This document shows positions 35,206 through 47,400 of a stretch of 64,000 bases of DNA, piece after piece. Each line of letters begins with the position of its first letter. The first letter of the stretch is position 1. The translations under genes and the position numbers were made by a program. The DNA is from Silurus meridionalis. Taxonomy: Eukaryota > Chordata > Actinopteri > Siluriformes > Siluridae. The notes under the pieces are model-generated. The model saw only the letters and a list, made by a program, of their open reading frames with translations. It was not told where the DNA came from and searched no databases. The stretch is taken from NCBI RefSeq assembly GCF_014805685.1, contig NC_060892.1:689990-753989 (forward strand), written 5' to 3'.

Positions 35206-35556
35206 ATGTGAATGGGAACTCTTTCTGTTCCTGCTTCGGTTCATCACACAAACGAGTCAGTGTTATGGTGCACGTCATAAAGTTTGGGATTGCTGCATCG
35301 TCTAAACCTTCTGGAAGAAATCTTTCTCTTCTATATTAAACAGATAAAAAAAGTCCAGGATATTTAACATCAGATGGCTGTCAACGATTCTGCTATTAGT
35401 GTTGGACTTGAAAGGATTTAGTAAAAAATGTCCCTTGGTACAAAATTCAATTTTTCACTCCTCGAGATTTATTTTCCATGTGATGTTTTTCACATGATGT
35501 CGATGATGAACGAGAAGTGTTCTTCAGCACACAGACTTACACATGGATCTCATCAT

Positions 35557-35557
35557 C

Positions 35558-35595
<38 letters not shown>
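35557..35595. repeat. (AAT)n microsatellite upstream of cilp2
   Basis: About 13 AAT units, some 170 bp before the putative CCAAT box of cilp2. Confidence 0.95.
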
Positions 35596-35596
<1 letters not shown>

Positions 35597-35764
35597 TGTG
35601 TAAATATCAATAGTAATAATGCAGTAATATTAATTAGTAAAGTGGACGTTTCTCACGTGAACATGCAAAATGACGCACGTGACACTAAAGATTTCACAGA
35701 GACACAACCCTCTGTTCTCTTCTCTAGTTATCTTTTTTTAAACCCAGGTTCAGACGTTCTCTGA

Positions 35765-35860
35765 CCAATGGCAGACAGGAGGGGGTTGGATCGGACCGCT
35801 CACGCTCAGTGCCTGTCTTTTAAAACTCTGTTCACTGAGAAATGTGCAGCAGTCATCAGA
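35765..35860 (+). promoter_or_regulatory. Putative cilp2 core promoter
   Basis: A CCAAT box (35765-35769) lies 49 bp before a TATA-like TTTTAAAA (35818-35825), in a locally GC-richer stretch. Transcription would start near 35850, leaving about a 140-nt 5' UTR before the ATG at 35993. This is inferred from spacing only. Confidence 0.35.
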
Positions 35861-35992
35861 CGTAGTTTGAAGGTCAGAGAAACGCCACCTGTGTCGTTCT
35901 CCTGTCAACTCACTCAGAGGAAAAGAAACAACATTTCAACAAGTTTTGCAGTGATTTGACACAGACTGGTTTCTGAACACAAGACTGGCACC

Positions 35993-36056
35993 ATGAGGAA
36001 GTGGACGTGGGCGGCACTGGTCCTGTGCGCCCTCTTTACTCGGGCCCTGGCACAAG
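35993..36056 (+). CDS. cilp2: cilp2 exon 1 (signal peptide)
   Basis: ATG in accATGA context. It encodes MRKWTWAALVLCALFTRALAQ, a classical signal peptide with a basic n-region and likely cleavage near ALA. The donor g/gtacgt leaves phase 1. Confidence 0.85.
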
Positions 36057-38218
36057 GTACGTACCCAGGGAAGGGTTCTTTTCGAATAAATAAAAGACTT
36101 TAAAAGATCATGCATGTTTTTTTCCCCTGATTTACAGGTGATTTCATAAAAAAAACAAATGTCTGCAAGATGAGTGTTTTTCAGGACGTTTAATATCTGA
36201 GATTATAATCGATCAAATAATATAAAAACATGTAAATATAAAATAATCTGATCGACACATTTATGTTTCTCATCACAAAATCAGTAGGAATTTATAGAAC
36301 ATTAAATGTGTGTAAATGTACAGTGGCTCTTATGGTTTTAAATGCACTATACAAATAATAAAATATTTTTGCTATTTTTATTTATTATTAAAATATTACA
36401 TTATTGTAATTGATATTTATAATATCAATAGCAATAATAATAATTATTATATAAATATTATTACAAATTTTAAAAATTGTTTTTACTAATATTATATTTA
36501 AAAAATATCTTATTATTATTTTGAGTTTTGCCCCCACACATCCCCTCACTTCACTTACAGAAACTAAATTAAGCGAAAAATTTATTTTGGAAAAATTGTG
36601 AGCATCCCAGGTAACTGATTCTCCACTTTCCTCTCGTCCGTCTGCTGTCACTCCGTTTGGTCTCTGCTACACCTCAGCCTCACCAAATTTATTACCTGCT
36701 TCCTAAAGCGAGGAGACAGCTGCTCTCTGTCCTGCTCCACTAGTGCAATGGAAAATGCTGGATGACTTTGGCACATGGCTAAAATCAGCTGGGTTTTAAA
36801 TAACCAGATTTCAATCAGTCTTTCATTAATGAGCTGTTGGCTGCTGTGCCTGTGCCAAGCTTGGTGCTGAGACGAGGAACTCCAAAGTAAATATTGCCAC
36901 TCGATCATCTGCCTCATTTAAATGATTAATTCTCCAGATGCTTTCCTCACGCCTCGGTCCAGCTGCCCAGATTCCCAGAGGAAGACACTTTGAGGTTGGA
37001 GAAGTGAAGAGGGGTTAAGAGGAAAAAAGTGATATCAGTGTAAATTTATGGCAGGTTAAGCGTTCTGATTTCATCAGAGCCAGTACCATCTGAGTGAACA
37101 TCTGAAATGTTCTTCATCGGTAAGTCAGGATGCATGTGTCCCTGCTGATGGATGAGAAAAGCAGAAAGAGCCGCCTTTACCACTTTCCAATCTGAGGTAG
37201 CATTGTGTCTGGATTACTGTCATTATTCAGTACCACGAGACAGTTTCATCTGCAATAATGATTCACAGATGCAAGAAAAAAAACTACAGAGACCGTAGGA
37301 CGATTTACCAGTGGCTTCTAATCTGATCCCAAACCTAATCCGACAGACTTCAAGGTCTGAGACCTCGTCCAAGTCACGTGCCCCGAAGCCAAAACTACTT
37401 CCACATGTTTGTGGACTGAAAGTAAACACGAGCGTACACACACATATCATTCTTAGCCATCATTTGCATCAATTTGGTTGCGTTTCAATCGGGTCTGGAG
37501 CCCAGTAGCAGACCACACTTCCTGTCTGAAAATGGAAATGCTGGTTAGAAGTGCTCTCATAATATGACATACAGGTGTTAAAGCACTTTCCAGTGCCTTC
37601 GCATCACTGTTATTACACTGAAATGAAATGTCACGGTGTAGCTGCATTATCACAGCAGTCCAAAAGCCTTCATTAATCCAGGCGCTTACATAACACGCTG
37701 GCCGAAACGCTCTCTACCTTTTCCCTCTTGTAAGCGTCTGGAATATTTTAACAACTTCCAGACCTGCAGAAAAACGAGTGCCAGGTTAACATTTGGCACT
37801 GAGGTTTGTGTAATCTTCAGAGCAAAAGAATGCACTCGTTTTATTAGTGTTTGACTAATAAAATGCTCCAAAGCGCTTTTAAAGTAGCGTGATATAATAC
37901 TCATGAATGGATAATAGTGTGGTGTTCTGTGGTGACGTCGGGAAGCTGGAAAGATGTTGTATTAATAATCTGGTACAATAAAACCTAACATAAAAAGTGC
38001 TACAAGGATTAAAAGAACTCTTCATCAGATTCAAGTGAAGTCTGTTCGTGTGAACGCTGCTTCCAAGAATGAAGGTAGCTTCTATGTTTACGAGAGGGAT
38101 CAGCATGGAGAACTATGTTAGGAGGACACATGTGCCTTTAAAAGACGCTCGCATACTTTGGGCTGCAACTAACCTATTGTTTCCACTGCAACATAAATTT
38201 TAGCACACTAAATCACTC

Positions 38219-38259
<41 letters not shown>

Positions 38260-41200
38260 AGAGTATCCCATTACATGGCCAATAAGTTTTTACTGATGAA
38301 TCTTGAGTGAAATTTAAATGTTGTTTCTGGATTTTGGTTGGAATGTGCTGAAAGATCTCACGATGTCAATTTAAATTCATGCACGTAATATGAGCACCAA
38401 TGCTTTAATAATTATACAGTAAATTATAATAATAATATATAAATTAACAATCACAAACCCAAACATCTCCCATGTCTGAACCCTGTAAGAAACATACTTG
38501 TTCTATAAAAAGTGTAATCGCTGAAAATGATTCCAGGGAGTGCATCAGTTCACTAGAGCTTACTGAGAAACTGACACGGCTCCTGTAGATAAGCACTTTG
38601 GCGTATGTGCTGAGAATAGAGCCAGTAACAATGAGTTGTCACGGCATCACTCTATTTCTAGTAGAGGGAAGTACAGCTAGACTAGACAAGTCGCTGCTGA
38701 AAGAATGGCCTGTCTGAAAAAATTTCATCATTACATCCCACCAAAAAACCAACTGTTCAGCTTCTAAAGCATGTCACATAAACAGATCAGACCTTAATGA
38801 CTGCTAATGCCAGTCTATTGTCTATACACCATTTAGGGACCTGGTTTGTGCCGTTCCTCGCCTACTCCATCTCTATTCCAGGAAAAAAAATCAAAGACTT
38901 TTCCTGTTAAAATCCTCCAAGTCAGTTACAGACTTCTAGTTCATTTTCCAGACTTTGTAAAGTAGCTCTGCAGATGTAGCAGCAGCTGCTATCTGGCCGA
39001 ATTTATTTGACACTCAAACGCTGGTTCTCACCTTTACCTGAGAAACCTGACTACAGCACGTTTTTTGGAAATGGAAGCCATGAAGTATTGAAAATGCGTC
39101 AGGTCCAGTCGAGATCCTGTGCTTTTCCATATGTGTGCATAGGTTAATTAACTGGAAATCTCTGAAAGGTCCCATGATAATGCAAACTATAAATCCAGAC
39201 ACCCAAGAGACAGAGTGTGAGGATCATATATCTTCTATAGATCTCTCTTTGACGCTGAACTTTTTTCGTACAATTGTAGGAATGTGCTGTGAAGTGACGG
39301 GGTTAATATGGAACTGCAAGCAACAATGTGTCATGGAGAACCTACGTACAGGAATGCAGGGCTGAATGTTCTGCATGAATGGTAATATTATTTTCTCTCA
39401 TATTCCTGCAGGTTCTGAGCAGAACAGCTCACAGCCAAGAAAGCTGAACCACAGGACCAGGAACACAAAACAGGCCTTCAACAGCATTCTCGAAGCTCAG
39501 ACCACAGGTCTTCATTTTTTTGTTACAATAATACATTTGTTTCGATGATAGGACCTGTTTTGTTGTGAATACGCTGCCATGATGATGAACTGGAGTTAAT
39601 AAGTGTGCACCAGTGGATTTAGTGGCCAGGACATAAAACTATATTAAAGCATGAAGCATGGTTTCCTGAAACACCAGAGCCGCTCAAATGCGAGCTCGTA
39701 TAACACAAGCACGTGGAAACGACATGCAGGATGTTAACTAGAACCTTTCATTTCAAAAACAGGAGCTCTGAGGTCTGAACAAAAAATATTAGAGTTCTTT
39801 ATAGATTTCTGTGGTCAAATATTAAACCAGTATTCAAACATAACACATTCTTAAAATTTATGTTTTTTATTTAAGCATAAATCCATAATTCTGTTTATAA
39901 CTAACATCATTTTTTAATAAATATATATTTTTTATTTCACATTGAAATATAGGCGTGACCGAGTGGACATCCTGGTTCAATATTGACCATCCAGGTGGTA
40001 ATGGGGACTATGAGAGATTAGAGGCTATTCGATTTTACTACAGAGAAAGAGTGTGTGCACGACCTGTCGCCATGGAGGTTCGTACCACTGACTGGGTACC
40101 TGCTTCAGACACCGGGGAGGTGGTACATTCCAGTTTGGAGAAAGGCTTCTGGTGCATTAATAAAGAACAACCATATGGACGCATCTGCTCCAACTACCAT
40201 GTGAGATTCCAGTGTCCACCAGGTACTACTAGTCAAACAATGGCAGATCACACAATGCTATGAAGTCCACAGTGAAATACGACATGCATCAGTACATGGT
40301 GTTTTTTGCGAAATGATGTATTCGTTTGTCTGCTCTTCTTTCACTTCTTCAAGTTCAAACATATTGGACAAACTGGAGTGAGTGGGGTCCATGTTCAACC
40401 ACTGCCTGTAACGATGTGGGTATCCAAGTACGCCGACGCAAATGCTTGAGCACACAGCCTCTACCCCAGCTGGTCACGCCAGCCTGCCCAGGCCCTCACG
40501 CTGAGCGGATGGAGTGCTCAACTCCACCATGCCAAGGTAAATAAGAACATCTCACAGCTCCAGGGTCCCAGGTTCAATCACAAGATTGAGGATTCTGTCT
40601 GTGTATAGTTTCACTAGTTTTCACCATGTTTTCTGGTTTTCTCCCATTTCTCAATGCATGTACCCAGAATTACACCAGGTGGAAATGAGCGTGTAAACTT
40701 ATATTACCTTTTATGCAGTGTTCCTAAAGAAAGCTACATTTATCCATCACCTTGCATTTCATTTCATTGTACATATACGAGGTGGTTTAAAAGTTTAAGG
40801 ACTGGTTTTGTAACAAACTATAAGATGGCTGCACAATGCTGCACGCACAGTTACAGGGAGCACCGGCCTTCACAAGTCAGTGTGCCAAAAGACATCATGC
40901 AGTGTACAGGAGCTGTGCAGCTGTTCTGACCACGTGCATTACCACTTCTGCTATTTCATTATGAACAGCAAGTTAGAACAAAGAGCAAGCGGAAAATCAG
41001 GGAAAATGTGCGTTGACATGATTCTGCAAGTTTAGGGTAATGCTGCAATAAATAGTTTGAGGTGTTTTGAGCGGCACGCATGCTTCAAGAGCAGAAGGGA
41101 GAGCATTCCTCAAAAGCAATCAAATCTACGGTGCGTAGGTCACGAAATCTTTCGATACCACCTCATACAACATTTGGCAGAGGCCCTCAACCAGAGTGAC

Positions 41201-42903
41201 TTACATTTATCTCATTCATACACCGTAACAGCTATGGGGTTAAGAGCCTTTTTCAAGGGCCAAGGGTGGCAGGTTGCTGTGGCTGGGATTTGAACTCATG
41301 ACCTTCGGATAGAAGTTCAATGCCTTAACCAAGCTATCTCCTCCCCTCCTTCCCATTCACTATCCAAAATTAACCATGGTTGTCTGTAAACTCATAGAAG
41401 AGGACAGTTAGAACTATCTTCTGAGTGCTCTCAGGTGATGAGCATCATGTAGGCTGGCTCCATGGAGGAGGCATGTGGTAGCCTTCTGCCTTCCTGGTTG
41501 GTCTTGATCATGTGTGTTGGACAAGTTCTCCAGTTACTTGAAAACAGTAATTGATAAAATGGGAAACTGGAATTATTAAAAAAATTTTTTTTTGAAAACT
41601 TTGAATAATTGCAGTTTTTTGCAATAAATATCTTTAGACCCTTAGTTTTATAGGTCAATATACACAGTGTTCATGTTTAGTGTCCTAAAGGTCTGACCTG
41701 TACTTTTAACACAACATTTCTTCTCCAACCAGCCAAATGGAATCAGTGGGGAACATGGAGCACATGTTCAGTGACCTGTGGAAAGGGTCGGAGAACCAGA
41801 CGGAGAACTTGCAGCAGATCATCTGACACAATCCGCTGTAAAGGACGTCCAATGGAAGTCCAGAAGTGTGGAGATGCCCCATGTCCTGGTGCAGTATATC
41901 CTTTATTCCATCCTACTGTACCTCTTACAGCTTTAGGAAAAGAATTGCAGTATTATAATAAAATACGTATATGTCTGTGTACAAATTGCAGTAGCATGTC
42001 AACTCGTGTGTCCTGAGGGACATCCAAATGAGGACTGCAGCCACTGCATTTGTGAGGGACAGACACTACGAGGAGAAGTCCTGAGCGTAAATGGTGTTCC
42101 AGTGTCTGGAGCTAGCGTGGCTGTAGCAGACCAGCCAAAGGTTATACGTGCCCAGACAGACGATAAGGGTTTGCTGAAGATCAGTGGCATGTGCTCAGGC
42201 CCTGAGACTCGGCTACTCATCAGCAAAGAAAAGTTTGCTCCGGCCACTGTTCCTGTTTTTAGAAATAGCAGTGAAAACCTTTGGGTTCGAGTTTTCCTCA
42301 GGTCCTCGGGTAAGCTTTACAGCAGGGGTTTGTGACTGTAGATGTTTCCAGATTCAGGACAGCATTAATAACACATAGCATCAAATGAATTGAAGTTGAG
42401 AGGAAACATGTAGTAATGCGTGTAGGTACATGAGAGTCAACAGCATACATTCATCCAGCATTTAGTATCAAAGACACGTTTCGAATGATTTTAGATGTTA
42501 CTTTTGTTCAAACAGTTTTCTCTCTTTCCCAGAGTTTAACCGGGTTGCCAGGTTTCAGTAACATTTCCAGGAAAGCTACGTCTCAAAAACCACACCAAAA
42601 GAAATTGGGAATTGGAACATTGAGTCATATTTGTTATTTTTCCCTTCATCCTTTGAATGAGAAAAGGTCACCATGATGAAGGACAAATATTATCCACTAC
42701 ATAATCCCTCTTTGTTCTCTTGAACTTTGCAAATTACACATTTACTTTGCTTTGAGTTTGTTTGGATATTTAGTAGATTTCATTCAGGTTGTTTGCTTTA
42801 AAGCAGGAGTTTGGTAGCTGCAGTGTATTTTTCACCTAGCCTAATTTTCTAACTCCATCATAATTTCTGTTTAATGTTTGGTCCAAGTCCACTTTTTGGC
42901 CAA

Positions 42904-42951
<48 letters not shown>

Positions 42952-44440
42952 ATAATAACTGTATAAAGCTAAAGGGGGCATCAAGCTCTTTGGTACTGGA
43001 GTTTTTAAATCTTTGGTTGCTCAAATATTATTTGCTCACTGTGGTATTTCCGAGTTTGAGGACCAATGAAGAATAAGATTTGTTGATTGGATGATGGATA
43101 TAATGCTGCTTCCCAATAATCTGCCACCTGAACAGAGCTTTTACTTGGATGTTCTGAGTAAAAAAGAAGTTAATTAATATATTAATAGCTTATTGTTGGA
43201 AATTTGTATTCTCTTTAACTTCTTTGGAATCTGGAAGTTTTTTCTCTAATTCTTTGCCCTAAATTTCCTTATAGAGAAACCGTACATTCTTAAACATCCT
43301 GAAGACAAAGTACGATATGAAGGACAACGTGTGACTCTTTGCTGCAAAGCAACAGGAACCCCAATACCTGATAAATACTACTGGTAGGCATATGGGCATA
43401 TTCTGTTATCTCTAATTTAAATATTAATTATTGTATTTAATGGCAATTTTAATCAATTTATTCACTCACCAGGTACCACAATGGAACTTTGCTGGATCAG
43501 AAGCTGCACAAGTACGACAGTGACTTGATGCTACGTGATCTGAAACCAGAACACACTGGGATTTATTACTGCAAAGCCAACAGTCCAACAGGACCCATCA
43601 AGTCCAATCCTGCATTCCTGACTGTTTTTGGTAAGTGCATAATATCAGTGCACGATGTAAAAAAGATCAAATACTGTGAATAGTAATGTCTCTGAAGACT
43701 AGCGGATGTTTGTGTTGATACTGATCCGTCCTCTTAATGCACACAGCCGATGGTAAAGAAATGACCATGTGCAAACCGGAATCTCTGGACTTCGAAATTA
43801 AATCTAAGAAGTCTCATCAGACTATTATGCATTTCTACCTTCATTCATATGCCTGCACATTGCACAAATTCCCCCGATGCCTGTTAGCCAGAGGATAGGT
43901 TTTTAGAAAGCCATTCTGCAAGGTGTGCTAAAATAATCAAACACCACATCTCTAAAATCAGCTCTGAGGGCAAACACTCGAAACGGGAAAATGCTTTTTG
44001 TTTTAGTTGACTGGAGCACTAGAAATCTTTTTTTTGTAGGAATGATATAATCCCATCTCACTTTCTTGCTGCAGACACTAAACTATTAAATCTGCCATAA
44101 ATATATGGATATAAGGAACAAACTTATAGGCACTAAATTTAATATGTATAACCTCTTTAGTTTTCTCTGTAAAACTACTTTGGTACAATGCGCATTATTA
44201 AAAGTGCTCGACAAATAAGCTGTAAGCAATTTAAGTTTATTTCTGGAGGACTTTGTCTCAAAGCAGCTTTACAGAATATAAGAATTATGGAAGAAAAATG
44301 TTAATATAAGTGAAGTGTGTATTTATCCCTGATAATTTGGGCAAATATTACTTTCAAATCTACAAATATGGACAAAAGTATTGGGACATCTGATTTTCAC
44401 ACCCATATGTGGTCCTACCTCAAACTGTTACCACTAAACT

Positions 44441-44495
<55 letters not shown>

Positions 44496-47400
44496 GGTAT
44501 CAGACGTCTTTAAATGCTGCCTGAAATTTCCCCTTCACTTGAACTAGGAGACCCAAACCTATTCCACAAGGACAATACCCCTGTGTGTAAATCCAGCTGC
44601 ATGAAGATCTGCTTTCCATGGGTTGAGTGAAAGATCCCCTGAAACCTGTGGGATGAATGTGAACGCTGACTGCACCTCAGGCTTTCTCACTTTCTCACCT
44701 ACATCAGTACCTGACTTTACTAAAACCCTTGTGGCAGAATGTATCTCCACAAAAATCTTTCCAGAAGAGTGGAGCTTATTATAAGAGCAAATGAGGACTA
44801 AATGTGGACTGGGATGTTCAAGAAGAAGCACATAGCAATTGTATTGTCAGGTGTCCACATACTGTTGTAAATATAGTGCCTATATACACTGATCACGCAT
44901 GACATTATGACATTATAACATTGACATTTTAACATTCTGAGTGGTGAAGTGATGATCTTCATCATGGCACCTGTTAGTGGGTGGATTTATTTATAAGGCA
45001 GCAGGTGAACATTTTGTGCTCAAATTTGATGTTAGAAGCAGGAAAAATGTGCGAGCATAAGGATTTGAGCGAGTTTGACAAATTGTGACATCTAGAATAA
45101 CCCTAGAGCATCTCCAAAACTGCAGCTCTTATGGGATGTTCCTGGTCTGCAGTGGTCAGTATCTATCAAAAGTGCTCCAAAGAAGGAACAGTGGTGAACC
45201 GGCGACAGGGTCACGTCCGGCCGAGGCTCATTGATGCACATGAGGAGTGAAGGCTGGTCCGTGCGGTCCGATCCAACAGACGAGTTCCTGAAGCTCAAAC
45301 TGCTGAAGAAGCAGCAAAAGGGGACCAACATAATATTAGGCAAATGGTCATAATGTTATGGCTGATCAGTGGCCATTGATGTTGATAACAAAACTAACCA
45401 TTCAGATCTTCTGCTTCTCTGTAAGGTAGCATGAGTGGTAACACGTAGCCCTCAACCTGGCTGGTGAAGGAAAAATGAGCTAAAATGCATTTGCTAGATG
45501 ATTAAACTAGTGTTAATTTCCATATTAGTGTTGTAAAGTTTACACTGGGTGTTTATGATGGAGGCTGCCTACTGCTACTTAATGCATATTCATGGTTTCT
45601 TGGCACTTAAAAACATCATATTTTTCATTTGAAACTATAATATTAATAGCTCATCATAAATATATAATAATTTTGTTATTTATTTAGATTTTCTTGGAAT
45701 GTTTATAAATTAATAAATTGCGTTTTTAGCTCCATAATTAACTTGATCATGCTTTTATAATTTACAGCTAAAGGAACTCCAGCATGTAATGCTCCACCTG
45801 AAAGTCACCTGATTAAACTGCCTTCAGACTGTAAACAATCAGGCACAAACTCCAAGTGGTACAATGCCGGTCGCTGTTCTAACAACAAATGTCCCGGGTC
45901 ACTGGACTTTGACCTACGATGCAAAGATTCCTCTAATTTCTGCTGCGGGGTGAAGCAAATGGAGATAAAGGAGATCAACTGTGGCAGCTACATTCTTCCA
46001 ATAAAGATTGTAACAGAATGCGGTTGTCAGAAATGCGTCCAGCCCAAAATTCTGGTACGGGGTCGGGTGGTTGCCGCGGACAATAACGAGCCTTTACGAT
46101 TTGGACACATTTTTATAGGGAAGGAACGAATAGGAATCACGGGCTATCAGGGTGGGTTCACAATTCAAGTTCCCTCTGACACCCAGCGTCTGGTAGTAAA
46201 CTTTGTGGATCCGTCTCAGAAGTTCTTAGACACTCTGAAAGTGTTTGTGTTTGATAAAAAGGGTGGTTCAGTTTACCATGATGTCAAAGTAATGCGAAAG
46301 CAGGAGCCAATCGACATCAATGCTGCAGAGACTAATACTATTTATCTGGGTGAAATTAAAGGAGAGGAGCCCATCGGTCAGCTGGTCATACCTCCAAACT
46401 CCTTCCACAAGGACACGGGGGAAATCTACCAAGGCACGGTTAAAGCGAGTGTCACATTCTTTGATCCACGCAACGTCACGACAGCTGCAGCTATTCCAGG
46501 AGACCTGAACTTTGTAGGTGATGAAGGTGATGTACTCCCTTTAAGGACGTATGGGATGTTTTCTCTCGATTTCAGAGATGATGCAAATCAGGCGATCCTT
46601 GGTGCTGGTGAGATGCAGGTGCTCCTTGATACAGAGCATGTCAAAATGCCAGAGCATATACCTGGTATGAAACTCTGGTCTCTTAATCCAGACACGGGCA
46701 TTTGGGAAGAAGAAAGCAGTTTTCAACCTACTCAGGTTTCAAGTGGTGAAAACGGAAGGAAAAAACGAGAGGAGCGCACGTTCCTGATAGGAAACATGGA
46801 AATCAGAGAGCGCAGACTGTTCAACCTGGATGTTCCTGAAAATCGCAGGTGCTATGTCAAGGTCCGTGCGTACATGAGTGACAAATTCTTGCCTACTGAG
46901 CAACTTGAGGGTGTAGTGATCAGTCTTATAAATCTGGAGCCCAGGCCTGGATACTCATCAAATCCGAGAGCTTGGGGACGATTTGACAGTGTGATAACAG
47001 GACCTAATGGAGCTTGTCTTCCAGCCTTCTGTGATGCCCAGAGACCTGATGCGTACACAGCTTATGTCACAGCCACGATGGGAGGTGAAGAACTTGAAGC
47101 AGCACCCTCTACACCAAAAATGAATCCTAACATCATTGGTGTATTACAACCGTACTTAGACAAATTAGATTACCAGCGATCAGATCACGACGACCCGGCG
47201 CTCAAAAAAACTGCCTTTAGAACCAATTTAGCCAAGCCAAATCCAAACAATGTGGATGAAACCAATGGACCGATATATCCTTATCAAAGCCTGATTTCAT
47301 GCGAAAGCGCTCCCATTGATGCAAATCATTTCCGTTTTTTCCGTGTAGAGAAAGACAAATACGAGTACAACGTGGTACCGTTTCAGGAGAATGATCTCAC

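Larger units (their letters stand above)
43631..45767. other. cilp2 intron 8
   Basis: Carries a Tc1-like copy with an internal (CA)n tract and a second, different Tc1-type deletion derivative, both listed separately. The remainder is unremarkable. Confidence 0.6.
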
